Shown: positions 16,183 to 24,572, counted from the first letter of the stretch. The stretch: 64,000 nt of DNA from Polymorphum gilvum SL003B-26A1 (GCF_000192745.1 NC_015259.1:759001-823000), one strand, 5' to 3'. Program-made: numbers and translations. The notes: generated by a model not told the origin, from the letters alone.

Positions 16183-16845
16183 TCAGGGCCGCGCCTTGCG
16201 GTAGGAATCCTTGACCGCGATCAGGTCACCCGCGAAGGTCAACACGTCGCAGCCGTGGACATCCACGTCGCGTCCTTCCCTGTCCGTGCCGACGAATCGC
16301 CAGGTCGACAAGCCGATATCGCCGCTGATGCTGTGGCGCACCTCGGTCCACGCCGCGCTGGAATAGGCCGCAAAGATCGCCTCATAGGCGGCGCGCACGG
16401 CATCGCGTCCTACGTGGCGCGTGCCTTCCGGCGTTGGTCCGAGCGCGGAGAGGAATTCGCAGCCATCGGCCATGCAGGCCATCAGCGCGTCGACGTCACC
16501 GGCGTTCCAGGCGTCGGCAAAGCGCTCGAGCGTGGCGAGCCGCCGCCGGACCGGCGCGTCGTCCACGACCTCGATTTCCAGGAAGGCGAGATAGCCGTCG
16601 CCGCCGTTGACGACGTTGTGGGAGACGCCGGTACGGCGCGAATAGGGGACGCCCTGTAAGAGGGGCGCCGTGCTGGTCGAACCGTCAGGATGGCTGAGTT
16701 CCAGGGTCCCGTCGGTCAGCGGGACGATCACATAGTCATGCCCGTGGACGTGCCAGCCGGTCTCGGCGCCGGGGGCGAACCGCCATTCCGTCACCTTGAA
16801 TCGGTCGTCGTCGATATGCGTGACGGATTCCGCTTGGGCTGCCAT
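16183..16845 (-). CDS. Cupin - SnoaL-like (NTF2 fold) fusion protein
   Basis: 220 residues with two parts. Residues about 5-95 form a cupin barrel with metal-ligand candidates in GWHVHGHDY, a PLTDGTLEL strand and a later SHNVVNGG. Residues about 98-215 resemble a SnoaL-like/NTF2 domain (FADAWNAGDVDALMACMADGCEF at its start). The start at 16845 is chosen over an open frame reaching 17055 because the cupin begins right there. No signal peptide. It is the last gene of the minus-strand ABC cluster, downstream of a dehydrogenase, with a 258-base gap holding its own tandem repeat. Possible roles are small-molecule isomerase, hydrolase or binding protein; the sequence does not decide. Confidence 0.75.
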   Translation of the reverse strand: MAAQAESVTHIDDDRFKVTEWRFAPGAETGWHVHGHDYVIVPLTDGTLELSHPDGSTSTAPLLQGVPYSRRTGVSHNVVNGGDGYLAFLEIEVVDDAPVRRRLATLERFADAWNAGDVDALMACMADGCEFLSALGPTPEGTRHVGRDAVRAAYEAIFAAYSSAAWTEVRHSISGDIGLSTWRFVGTDREGRDVDVHGCDVLTFAGDLIAVKDSYRKARP

Positions 16846-16904
16846 GCACTTGTTCCCTTTTCCTGCGTGCGTCGAGGTTTCGCGGGACTGCAGGGGGCTA
16901 TCAC

Positions 16905-16928
16905 GTTTGCCGGCATGTTTGCCGGCAA
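16905..16928. repeat. 12-bp tandem repeat with GCCGGC cores upstream of the cupin gene
   Basis: GTTTGCCGGCAT (16905-16916) is followed directly by GTTTGCCGGCAA (16917-16928), 11 of 12 identical. Each copy has a GCCGGC palindrome, one extending to TTGCCGGCAA. It lies 60 to 83 bases before the cupin start at 16845, where an operator could sit. The other 16846-17103 bases hold no gene that I can support. Confidence 0.45.
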
Positions 16929-17103
16929 CACCGCAGCTGCCGCCAGTCTCCCGTCCGGGATAATTTGAATCATTGTTCGCGGGTCTGGGGAAGCCCAAAT
17001 CGGCCGGTGATGTCGGCGTTCGTCCGGCGTCTTCTGAGGGGCAAGGAAGATCCACGGCACGGACGCGGAAGCCGTCTTGGTTCGGTCGTCGGATTAGCAG
17101 GCC

Positions 17104-17967
17104 TCAGGTTTCGGAAAGGCCGCGCAAGGTGGCGCGCAGATCCCGGCTCGTGTCGAGCGTCCGGCGCGTCTCGGCGCCGAACGGCGAGTGCGCCAGCAGG
17201 GACATGGTCTGGGCGGCTCCCTCGTGAAATCCGGAAGGCACGCCGACCGCGGCGAAGGTCGCCGCGATCTCCTCCATCTCCGCGGTCCAGCGGCCGGCGT
17301 CGGCGGGAAGCCTGGGGATGGCCGTCTCCGCCCTGCGCAACAGGTCCGGCTGACTGGCGGCGAGTTCCGCCAGCCATGCGTCGAGCAGGCCGAGGCGGTC
17401 CGCCGTCAGTGCGGCGGCGGTCAGCAGGGCATTGAGGCCCTTGCTGATCGCCGCGTAGCTCATCTTCAGGCCGGATGCCGCGCCGACCTCCGGCCCGAGA
17501 TCACGCAGATCGAAGGCCAGACCGTCGAGGCCGTCAAGCGCGGGGCAGGCCGGACCGGAGCGGTAGAAGCGGGGGATCTTCGCGCCAGGTGGCTGGCCGA
17601 TGATGCCGCCGTCGACGAACCGCACAAGGCTGCCCGCGAACAGGGCGCCGATCTCGCGCGTCTGCGCGGGCGAGATGGCGTTGCAGTCGACGAAGGTGAA
17701 GGCTCGGCCGTCGCGCCGGGCGACGACGGCAACGGCCTTGGCGAGCGCCATGGCCTGCGCGGGCGGCACGATCGACAGGAACAGGTCGCAGTCCGCCAGC
17801 AGGGCGTCGAGGCTGCCGGCGTCGGCGACGCGTGCCTCGTCAGCCCGCGCCCGTGTTTCGTTGCTGCGGCCGCCAAGCACGCTCGCCACCGGGAGGCCGG
17901 CTCGGACCAGCTTGCCGCCGATCGCCGCTCCCATCTCGCCCATCGCGACGATCGCAACCCGTGTCAT
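17104..17967 (-). CDS. NAD(P)-binding dehydrogenase with DUF1932 C-terminal domain
   Basis: 287 residues related to 6-phosphogluconate/3-hydroxyisobutyrate dehydrogenases. The N-terminal Rossmann motif is VAIVAMGEMGAAIG (GxGxxG with Ala-Met variant), and the central VDGGIIGQPP segment matches the substrate loop of this superfamily. The C-terminal helical domain with SGLKMSYAAISKGLNALL (the lysine of this stretch is the likely catalytic residue) is of the DUF1932 type. The ATG at 17967 is preceded by GGAGGAAGG, so the 15-residue upstream extension is rejected. It lies 84 bases after the last permease gene and probably oxidises the imported compound or its product. Substrate unknown. Confidence 0.82.
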   Translation of the reverse strand: MTRVAIVAMGEMGAAIGGKLVRAGLPVASVLGGRSNETRARADEARVADAGSLDALLADCDLFLSIVPPAQAMALAKAVAVVARRDGRAFTFVDCNAISPAQTREIGALFAGSLVRFVDGGIIGQPPGAKIPRFYRSGPACPALDGLDGLAFDLRDLGPEVGAASGLKMSYAAISKGLNALLTAAALTADRLGLLDAWLAELAASQPDLLRRAETAIPRLPADAGRWTAEMEEIAATFAAVGVPSGFHEGAAQTMSLLAHSPFGAETRRTLDTSRDLRATLRGLSET

Positions 17968-18051
17968 CGGCGCCTTCCTCCCGCTTCCCGATGGCGCCGA
18001 CACTACACGCAAGCTGGAAGCGACCCAAGAGCCGGGGGCCGCGAAGCTTCC

Positions 18052-18873
18052 CTACTTGATCCCTGCGCGCATGAAACTTTGGACGAACTGGCGCTGGAAC
18101 AGCAGAAAGGCGATCAGCAGTGGTCCGGAGGTCATCAACGTGGCCGCGTTGATGGTCGCCCATTCGATGCCGGAATCGACGGCCGAGAAGACGCTGAGCC
18201 CGACGGTTACCGGCCGGGTATTGACTGAGTTTGTGACGATCAGCGGCCAGAGGAAATTGTTCCAGTGGTGACTTACCGACACCAGGCCGAAGGCGAGATA
18301 GGTCGGCTTGGCCAACGGTATGTAGATGCGCCACAACAGGCCGAGATAGGACGAACCCTCGACGCGCGCGGCCTCGTCCAGTTCGCGCGGGATGGTCATG
18401 AAGGTTTGACGCAGCAGGAAGATCGCGAAGCCGGACGCGACATAGGGCAGGGCGATCGCCGTGATCGTGTCGACCAGGCCGAGTTGGCGCATGGTCCTGT
18501 AGTTTTCGACGATTAGAATGTCGGGCATCACCAGCAATTGCAGCAGCACGAGGGCGAACAGGGCGGATCTGCCGGGAAACCGGAACCGGGCGAAGGCGAA
18601 GGCCGCCAGGGTGCACAGCACGAGTTGGCAGGCGAGGATGCCCGTCACCAGGATGAAGGTGTTGAGGAAATAGCGACTGAAGGGAGCCGCGTTCCAGGCC
18701 TTGGCGAAATTGTCTGCCGTCAGCGGCGCAAACAGGTCGAAGCGGGCCTCATAGGCAGCCGGGTGTACCGCGGTCCATACCGCATAGGCGAGCGGCAGCA
18801 CCCAAAGCACCGCCAGAGCCCAGGCGCCGAGTGTGTTCAGCCATCGGTCGATGTCCGGAGCGAAGCGGGTCAT
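18052..18873 (-). CDS. Carbohydrate-type ABC transporter permease (MalG/UgpE-like)
   Basis: 273-residue permease with six hydrophobic segments. The EAARVEGSS coupling loop and the C-terminal FLLFQRQFVQSFMRAGIK, typical of MalG/UgpE proteins, are present. The ATG at 18873 overlaps the stop of the preceding permease (ATGA); the same frame happens to stay open upstream through that gene, but only this part is coding. Works with the products at 18870, 19855 and 21206 in one importer. Confidence 0.9.
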   Translation of the reverse strand: MTRFAPDIDRWLNTLGAWALAVLWVLPLAYAVWTAVHPAAYEARFDLFAPLTADNFAKAWNAAPFSRYFLNTFILVTGILACQLVLCTLAAFAFARFRFPGRSALFALVLLQLLVMPDILIVENYRTMRQLGLVDTITAIALPYVASGFAIFLLRQTFMTIPRELDEAARVEGSSYLGLLWRIYIPLAKPTYLAFGLVSVSHHWNNFLWPLIVTNSVNTRPVTVGLSVFSAVDSGIEWATINAATLMTSGPLLIAFLLFQRQFVQSFMRAGIK

Positions 18874-19760
18874 TTGTAGTGGATCCGTCGGTCGAACAGG
18901 AAGAACTGGCCGATCGCCAACGCCGACAGCAGGGCAAGGAGCACGACCGTCAACGTCGCCCCGTAGCCCGTCTCCCAGTATTTGAAGGCGATTTCGTAGA
19001 TGTAGAACAGCAGCAGCGAGGACGCGTTGTCGGGCCCGCCGCCGGTCAGGAGGAAGATGTGGTCGACAAGCCGGAACGAGTTGATGACTGCATTGACGGA
19101 CACGAACAGCGTGGTCGGCATCAGCAGGGGAAAGATGATCCGGCGGAAGATCGTCCAGCGTCCGGCGCCCTCTACCCGTGCCGCTTCTACCAGCGAGACC
19201 GGGATCGATTGCAGGGCGGCCAAGTAGAAGATCATGAAGAAGCCGGCCTCCTTCCATATGGTCACCACGATGATCGCGCCGAGGGCGGTGGTGTGGTCGC
19301 CGAGCAGGTTGCTTTGCGGCCAGCCGAACAGCGCTGCCGTGATCTGGTCGAACAGGCCGAAGCCGGGCGTGTAGAAGAACAGCCAGATGTTGGCGACCGC
19401 GATCAGCGGCAGGACGGTCGGGGCGAAGTAGGCCATGCGCACCGCCGCACGACCGGCGAGCCTGTCGTTGACCCAAAGGGCCATCAGCAAGGCGATGCCG
19501 ATCGAGGTCGGGATGGTCCCGAGGGCGAACCAGGCGTTGTTGCCGAGCACCTTCCAGAACACCGGGTCGCCGATCAGCTTCTCGTAGTTGTCCAGCCCGA
19601 TGAAGCGCGCCGGTCGCCGGCCGCGCGGAGTCGAGTGGAAGCTGTGCCAGATCGTGGCGATCGCAGGCAGGTGGGTGAAGGCGAATAGGAACACCAGCGC
19701 CGGCAACAGCAGCAGCCAGCCATAGATCCATTCCCGCCGCAGCATCAGTCCGCTCGTCAC
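18870..19760 (-). CDS. Carbohydrate-type ABC transporter permease (MalF/UgpA-like)
   Basis: 296 residues, six hydrophobic segments. The N-terminal EWIYGWLLLLPALVFLF and the EAARVEGAGRW coupling loop mark it as the first permease of a CUT1-type importer. The annotated start is GTG at 19760; an ATG five codons later (19745) is an alternative, and neither has a strong ribosome site. The stop overlaps the next permease gene. Confidence 0.9.
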   Translation of the reverse strand: MTSGLMLRREWIYGWLLLLPALVFLFAFTHLPAIATIWHSFHSTPRGRRPARFIGLDNYEKLIGDPVFWKVLGNNAWFALGTIPTSIGIALLMALWVNDRLAGRAAVRMAYFAPTVLPLIAVANIWLFFYTPGFGLFDQITAALFGWPQSNLLGDHTTALGAIIVVTIWKEAGFFMIFYLAALQSIPVSLVEAARVEGAGRWTIFRRIIFPLLMPTTLFVSVNAVINSFRLVDHIFLLTGGGPDNASSLLLFYIYEIAFKYWETGYGATLTVVLLALLSALAIGQFFLFDRRIHYK

Positions 19761-19854
19761 CGTAAGTGTCTCTGCCGTTTCTGGTGATGCCGGTGGCTCG
19801 CAAGGCGAGGCCGGAAGGGGCGGGGCGGCGCGAGCCGCCCCGCGGTCGGTTCTG

Positions 19855-21138
19855 TCAGCGGTATTCCTTGAGGATTTCCTCGGCCTGGGCCTGGGCCTCC
19901 TTCAGCGCGCTTGCAGCGTCCTTCTGCCCGGTGATGGCTGCGGCGAGCGCATCGTTGAGCAGGGTGGTGACGCGCTGGTTCTGGTAGGTTGCCAGCTCGG
20001 CGACGGCGAACTCGAGCTGGTCGCGGGCAACGGTCACGGCGGGGAAGTCAGCGGCATAGGCCTTCATCGCCTCGGTTTCCCAGGCATCCGGGCGCGGGGC
20101 GACATAGCCGGTTGCGATCGTCCACTTGGCGGCCTGCTCAGGGGCGGAAATCCACTTCACGAAGTCGACGGCAGCCGCGAGTTGTTCCTCGGACGAGCCC
20201 TTGAACAGGTAGAAGTTGCCGCCGCCGGTCGGCGCGCCGCGGCGCTTGTTGGCCGGCAGCATGGCCACGCCGAAGTCGAAGGGCGCGTTGTTGCGCACGT
20301 TGGTCAGGTTGCCGGTGGTGGTCCACATGATGGCGGCCTGGCGCTCGAAGAAGGCCTTCGGCGTGGTGCCCCATTCCACGATGCCCGGCTCCATCACGCC
20401 ATGGACCTTGCTGAGGTCGACGAGGTACTGAGCGGCCTCGACCACCTTGGGGTCGTCGAAGTTGGTCTTGTTGCCGTCGCTGTTGGCGAGGATCACGTCG
20501 TTCTGCGTGGTCAGGCCCTGGAACAGCCAGTAGGGGAAGCCGGAGGTCGGAATACGCACGCCCCACTGGGTGACGTTGCCGTTGGCGTCCTTCTTGGTCA
20601 GCTTCTTGCCGAACTCGACCAGTTCTTCCCAGGTTGCCGGCGCAACGTCCGGATCAAGTCCGGCTTCCCTGAAGGCTTCCTTGTTCCAGTACATCACCGG
20701 CGTGGAGCGCTGGAACGGGATGCCGTAGGTCTTGCCGCCGGTCTGGCTGTTTTCCATGAAGGCCGGGTAGAAGCCTTCGAGCCAGGCCTTGTCTTCGTCG
20801 GTCTTGATGAAGTCGTCGAAGGGAATGACCAGGTCCTCGTCGATGAGGGTGAACATGTCCGCGGACAGGGCGACCGACAGCTGCGGCGGCGTGCCGCCGC
20901 GGGCAGAGGTGATGACCTTGGTGATGGTGTCCTGATACGAGCCGGCGTAGACGGCGTCGATCTTCACGCCCGGGTTGGCCGCGACATATTCGTCGGTCAG
21001 GCTCTGGATGACGTCCGCCGCGCCGCCGCCGACGGCGACCGGGAAATAGAACTGCAGGTCGACGGCCTGGGCGGACGCCCAGGTGCCGACGGTAAGTGCC
21101 GTCGTGGCGACGGCCTTCATGAAGATGGTCTTGAACAT
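19855..21138 (-). CDS. Extracellular solute-binding protein, family 1 (UgpB-like)
   Basis: 427 residues with a 25-residue signal peptide ending SAQA before VDLQFYF. The PVAVGGGAADVIQSLTDEY start, KVITSARGGTPPQLSV and the WEELVEFGKKLTKKDANG segment are characteristic of sugar or glycerol-phosphate binding proteins (UgpB-like). Start at 21138 chosen for a GGAAGG site upstream and a clean signal peptide; the longer open frame has neither. Sits between the ATPase and the permeases. UgpB homologues bind glycerol-3-phosphate or glycerophosphocholine, but other CUT1 members bind sugars or polyols, so the ligand is not fixed. Confidence 0.9.
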   Translation of the reverse strand: MFKTIFMKAVATTALTVGTWASAQAVDLQFYFPVAVGGGAADVIQSLTDEYVAANPGVKIDAVYAGSYQDTITKVITSARGGTPPQLSVALSADMFTLIDEDLVIPFDDFIKTDEDKAWLEGFYPAFMENSQTGGKTYGIPFQRSTPVMYWNKEAFREAGLDPDVAPATWEELVEFGKKLTKKDANGNVTQWGVRIPTSGFPYWLFQGLTTQNDVILANSDGNKTNFDDPKVVEAAQYLVDLSKVHGVMEPGIVEWGTTPKAFFERQAAIMWTTTGNLTNVRNNAPFDFGVAMLPANKRRGAPTGGGNFYLFKGSSEEQLAAAVDFVKWISAPEQAAKWTIATGYVAPRPDAWETEAMKAYAADFPAVTVARDQLEFAVAELATYQNQRVTTLLNDALAAAITGQKDAASALKEAQAQAEEILKEYR

Positions 21139-21205
21139 TGGCTGCCTTCCCTTGTTGGCCGCCGCGACGCTGCGCGGCGGAGTGCGCTTCCTTGCGGAAG
21201 CCGAC

Positions 21206-22285
21206 TCAGGGCCGCAACAGCGGCCCGAACTCGTGGATGCGCTCGTCCAGACGCCCCCCGGTCTCGGCGTCAAACACATGCAGGTCCGTTTCCTTCGCGA
21301 CCAGGCCGACCTCGGATCCGACGCGGATCTCCTGGGATCCGGGCACGCGAACCTGCATGATCTGCGATCCGAGGGTGCAATCGACGAGCACATCGGCACC
21401 CAGGTACTCGACCGCAGTGACCGTTGCGCGGAGACGGGCGCCTTCGGCAATGCGCAGCGCTTCCGGCCGGACGCCGAGCAACAGGCCTGCCTGGTCCGGC
21501 GCGGTCCCGGGAATCTCGGCGGCTGTCAGGATGTTCATCGGCGGTGTGCCGATGAAACGGGCGACGAAGGGAGACGCGGGACGGGCGTAGATGTCCCGGG
21601 GTGCGGCGACCTGCTCTATCCGGCCCTTGTTCATGAGCACGATCTGGTCGGCCATGGTGATCGCCTCGATCTGGTCATGGGTGACATAGACCATGGTGAA
21701 GCCGATTTGCCGCTGCAGCGCGCGGATCTCGATCCGCATCTCGTGGCGCAGCTTCGCGTCGAGGTTCGACAGCGGCTCGTCCATCAGGCAGACGGGCTTC
21801 TCGGAGACGATCGCGCGGCCGAGGGCGACACGCTGCTGCTGGCCGCCTGACAGCTGAGCCGGCTTGCGGTCGAGCAAGGCCGAGAGGCCAAGGAGATCGG
21901 CGACTTTCCGCAGCCGCCGGTCCCGTTCGGCGCGCGGCAGCCGCCGGACCTTCAGCCCGAAGACGATGTTTTCCGCCACGGTCAGATGCGGAAACAAGGC
22001 GTAGGACTGAAAAACCATGGCGATGTCGCGGCTTGCGGGCGGCAGGCGGGTCACGTCGCGCCCTCCGATCGCGATCTTGCCGCCGTCGGCCGCTTCCAGG
22101 CCGGCAATCATGCGCAGGGTCGTCGACTTGCCGCAGCCGGAGGGGCCGAGCAGCACGGTGAAGGTTCCCTGTGGAACGTGCAGCGATATGCCGTCGACGG
22201 CAGCGGCGCCGCTCCATTGCTTGGTGACGGCGGCGCATTCGATCGACTGGCCGCGCAGGGCCGTGGACGTGTCGGCCGGTCTCAT
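21206..22285 (-). CDS. ABC transporter ATPase of the MalK/UgpC type
   Basis: 359 residues: an ATPase domain with Walker A GPSGCGKST, signature QLSGGQQQR, Walker B VCLMDEPLSNLDAK and the H-loop VYVTHDQ, then a C-terminal OB-like regulatory domain (about 240-355) with LGVRPEALRI. The ATG at 22285 overlaps the DeoR stop (ATGA), so regulator and transporter are cotranscribed. Energises the importer formed by 18052, 18870 and 19855. Confidence 0.92.
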   Translation of the reverse strand: MRPADTSTALRGQSIECAAVTKQWSGAAAVDGISLHVPQGTFTVLLGPSGCGKSTTLRMIAGLEAADGGKIAIGGRDVTRLPPASRDIAMVFQSYALFPHLTVAENIVFGLKVRRLPRAERDRRLRKVADLLGLSALLDRKPAQLSGGQQQRVALGRAIVSEKPVCLMDEPLSNLDAKLRHEMRIEIRALQRQIGFTMVYVTHDQIEAITMADQIVLMNKGRIEQVAAPRDIYARPASPFVARFIGTPPMNILTAAEIPGTAPDQAGLLLGVRPEALRIAEGARLRATVTAVEYLGADVLVDCTLGSQIMQVRVPGSQEIRVGSEVGLVAKETDLHVFDAETGGRLDERIHEFGPLLRP

Positions 22286-23070
22286 CCGCCGTCCTCTGTG
22301 GTTGCTGATAGGATACGCGTTCGCGTGCGCGCCAGGAGAACGACCAGGGCAGAGGGGACCTGCCGGTCGCAGACGATCTGCGCGACCTCGGAAATATGGC
22401 CGCCGCGAACATGCGCTGCCCGGCCGAACTTGCTGTGGTCGAGGACCAGGATCGACTGCCGGCAGTTGGCGAGGATCGCCTGGCGTGCGGCGACCTCTTC
22501 CTCGTGGAAATCGAGCAGGGTGCCGTCCTCGTCGACGCCGGCCACGCCGAAGATGCCGAAATCGACCTTGTAGCTGGCGAAGAATTCCTGCGTCGAGGTG
22601 CCGAGAATGTCGCGATCGCCCGGACGAAGACGGCCGCCGGCAACCGTGATCTCGAACCCGGCGTTCTCGCAGGCGCTGAAGGCGACGTTGAGGTTGTTGG
22701 TGAAGATCTTGAGGCGGTCGTGCGCGACGAGGGCCTGCATGACGATCTCGGGCGTGGTGCCGATCGAAAACGCGATTGAGGCGCCGTCCGGAATCATCGC
22801 GGCGACGCAGGCCGCGATCCGGCGCTTGGCCGGGAGGTTGAGGATCTGGCGGGCGCGATAGTGCATGTTCGCCGACAGGACCGGCGGCTCGACGCCACCA
22901 TGGGTCCGCCGCAGCACACCCATCTCGCACAGCCGGTTGAGGTCGCGGCGGATCGTCTGGGTGGTGACGTCAAACCGCTCGGCGAGCGCATCGACCGCCA
23001 TGAAGCCGTGGGCCTGTACCAGATCGGCGATGTCCGCTTGCCGTTTCGTGACGTCGTATTGAGCCTGCAT
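22282..23070 (-). CDS. DeoR/GlpR-family transcriptional repressor
   Basis: 262 residues. The N-terminal winged helix has the DeoR signature TTQTIRRDLNRLCEMGVLRRTHGG (about 38-61), followed by a sugar-phosphate-sensing domain with SIGTTPEIVMQAL, DRDILGTSTQEFF and LVLDHSKFGR motifs. The start at 23070 removes an unlike 28-residue extension. First gene of the minus-strand cluster; it most likely represses its own operon through the direct repeats at 23155-23193 and responds to a phosphorylated derivative of the imported compound. No kinase gene is present in this cluster, so the inducer is made elsewhere. Confidence 0.88.
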   Translation of the reverse strand: MQAQYDVTKRQADIADLVQAHGFMAVDALAERFDVTTQTIRRDLNRLCEMGVLRRTHGGVEPPVLSANMHYRARQILNLPAKRRIAACVAAMIPDGASIAFSIGTTPEIVMQALVAHDRLKIFTNNLNVAFSACENAGFEITVAGGRLRPGDRDILGTSTQEFFASYKVDFGIFGVAGVDEDGTLLDFHEEEVAARQAILANCRQSILVLDHSKFGRAAHVRGGHISEVAQIVCDRQVPSALVVLLARTRTRILSATTEDGG

Positions 23071-23154
23071 CGTCCGCGTGCCAAGGTCCTTCCAGGGACG
23101 GCGCGGTGTCGACCGCGCGCCTGTGCGTTGCCGAGTGACGCATAGTGGGCTCAC

Positions 23155-23193
23155 ATGAATGCTGAACGACGTTCATATGAATGTAGAATGACG
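23155..23193. promoter_or_regulatory. Candidate DeoR operator: two direct repeats 22 bp apart
   Basis: ATGAATGCTGAACGACG (23155-23171) recurs as ATGAATGTAGAATGACG (23177-23193), 14 of 17 identical, with start points 22 bp apart, about two helical turns. A TTCATATGAA palindrome (23172-23181) spans the junction. It lies 85 to 125 bases upstream of the DeoR start. DeoR-family proteins commonly bind repeated sites of this kind; binding here is inferred. Confidence 0.5.
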
Positions 23194-23257
23194 ATCCGGC
23201 GGGGTGCGGCGGGGTTGGTCTGATGCGAAAATAAGCCCGCTTGCGCAAACAATCGGC

Positions 23258-23305
23258 TTGACCAAACGGCCGGCATATTCCTAGGTTTTTTGACCAATTG
23301 GTCAG
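23258..23305 (+). promoter_or_regulatory. RutR-like operator (23290-23305) over a probable promoter
   Basis: TTGACCAATTGGTCAG (23290-23305) matches the published E. coli RutR consensus TTGACCA-NN-TGGTCAA at 13 of 14 defined positions. A TTGACC box (23258-23263) followed after 18 bases by TAGGTT (23282-23287) could be the -35/-10 pair, placing the operator over the start of transcription, as expected for repression. The -35 box plus the next A also reads as a RutR half-site. The -10 match is weak. Confidence 0.7.
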
Positions 23306-23576
23306 CTTGCGGCGGGCCGGCGGCAAGCCGGTTTCAGCGGTGGGGCGGGCCGATTGAACGGGGCGGCGGAGATGCCGCAGCCGTATGTCGCACAAGCAAG
23401 CCCGGGCCAACCGGGTGGAGGAGGGACCTGATTCTCGACCGGATATCAATAGGTTCCGCCAGGCGGATGGCCGCGGCGGGGCGGTTGCGATGCCCGGATC
23501 GCGTGACGCAATCCCAGGCGACACAGACTTTCCAGGCCGGCGACGGCAGTCGCGGCAGACCATGAGGAGAACGGAA

Positions 23577-24572
23577 ATGGCGCAGATGACATTCAAGGCC
23601 CTGGCCGCCGCAACGGCGCTGGCCGGCGCACTGGTTGCCGGCGCGGCGCAGGCGGCGGACCAGCTGACGCTGCAGCTCAAGTGGGTCACGCAGGGCCAGT
23701 TCGCCGGCTATTACGTGGCCAAGGACAAGGGCTTCTACGACGAGGAAGGCCTCGACGTGACGATCAAGCCGGGCGGGCCGGACATCGCGCCGCCGCAGGT
23801 AATCGCCGGCGGCGGGGCGGACGTGATCATCGACTGGATGCCGTCGGCGCTGGCGAGCCGCGAGAAGGGCGTGCCGCTGGTCAACATCGCGCAGCCGTTC
23901 AAGAAGTCGGGCATGATGCTAACCTGCTTGAAGGAAACGGGAATTACCTCTCCGGACGACTTCAAGGGGCGCACGCTCGGTGTCTGGTTCTTCGGCAACG
24001 AGTATCCGTTCCTGTCGTGGATGAGCCAGCTCGGCATCCCGACCGAGGGCGGATCGGACGGGGTGACCGTGCTGAAGCAGGGTTTCAACGTCGATCCTTT
24101 GCTGCAGAAGCAGGCGGACTGCATCTCGACGATGACCTACAACGAGTACTGGCAGGTCATCGATGCGGGCATCTCCCCGGACGACCTGATCGTATTCAAG
24201 TATGAAGATCAAGGGGTTGCGACCCTGGAGGATGGGCTCTACGTGCTCGAGGCCAGCCTCAAGGACGAGGCGATGGTCGACAAGCTCGCCCGCTTCGTGC
24301 GCGCGTCGATGAAGGGCTGGGCCTATGCCGCCGAGAACCCGGAAGAGGCCGCCGAGATCGTGCTCGAGAACGACGCCACCGGCGCCCAGACGGAGAAGCA
24401 TCAGGTCAGAATGGTGAGCGAAATCAACAAGCTTGTCGATGGCTCCGATGGCCGGCTGGACATGGAGGCGTATGAGCGGACGGTCAAGTCGCTGCTCTCC
24501 GGCGGCTCCGATCCGGTCATCACCAAGGAGCCGGAAGGCGCCACCACGACGGTGGTCACCGACAAGCTCTGA
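23577..24572 (+). CDS. NMT1/THI5-type periplasmic substrate-binding protein, probable pyrimidine or precursor import
   Basis: 331 residues. A signal peptide of about 26 residues ends GAAQA before ADQLTL. LKWVTQGQFAGYYVAKDKGFYDEEGLDV is the NMT1/THI5-like hallmark, and the family binds pyrimidine-like and thiamine-precursor molecules. The ATG at 23577 is favoured by GAGGAG seven bases before it; an upstream frame from 23385 is rejected. A terminator follows at once, and no permease or ATPase of this transporter is in the window, so it is a single-gene transcript. A RutR-like site upstream and another upstream of preT suggest that it delivers uracil, thymine or a derivative for PreTA. Confidence 0.85.
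   Translation: MAQMTFKALAAATALAGALVAGAAQAADQLTLQLKWVTQGQFAGYYVAKDKGFYDEEGLDVTIKPGGPDIAPPQVIAGGGADVIIDWMPSALASREKGVPLVNIAQPFKKSGMMLTCLKETGITSPDDFKGRTLGVWFFGNEYPFLSWMSQLGIPTEGGSDGVTVLKQGFNVDPLLQKQADCISTMTYNEYWQVIDAGISPDDLIVFKYEDQGVATLEDGLYVLEASLKDEAMVDKLARFVRASMKGWAYAAENPEEAAEIVLENDATGAQTEKHQVRMVSEINKLVDGSDGRLDMEAYERTVKSLLSGGSDPVITKEPEGATTTVVTDKL

Larger units (their letters stand above)
23071..23576. other. 506-base divergent regulatory region with no gene
   Basis: Lies between the DeoR gene (minus) and the NMT1/THI5-type binding protein (plus). It holds the two DeoR-like direct repeats (23155-23193), the RutR-like palindrome (23290-23305) with a promoter, and a palindrome CGCGGT-GTCG-ACCGCG (23102-23117). 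No open frame here looks coding. About 270 bases separate the palindrome from the start of the binding-protein gene, so the leader is long; the intervening bases show only GC-rich potential pairing. Confidence 0.6.

Noticed and set aside
18052-19803. Apparent 583-residue fused permease
   Set aside because: The N-terminal half is the out-of-frame reading of the upstream permease gene. The real MalG-like gene starts at 18873 and overlaps the other gene by 4 bases.
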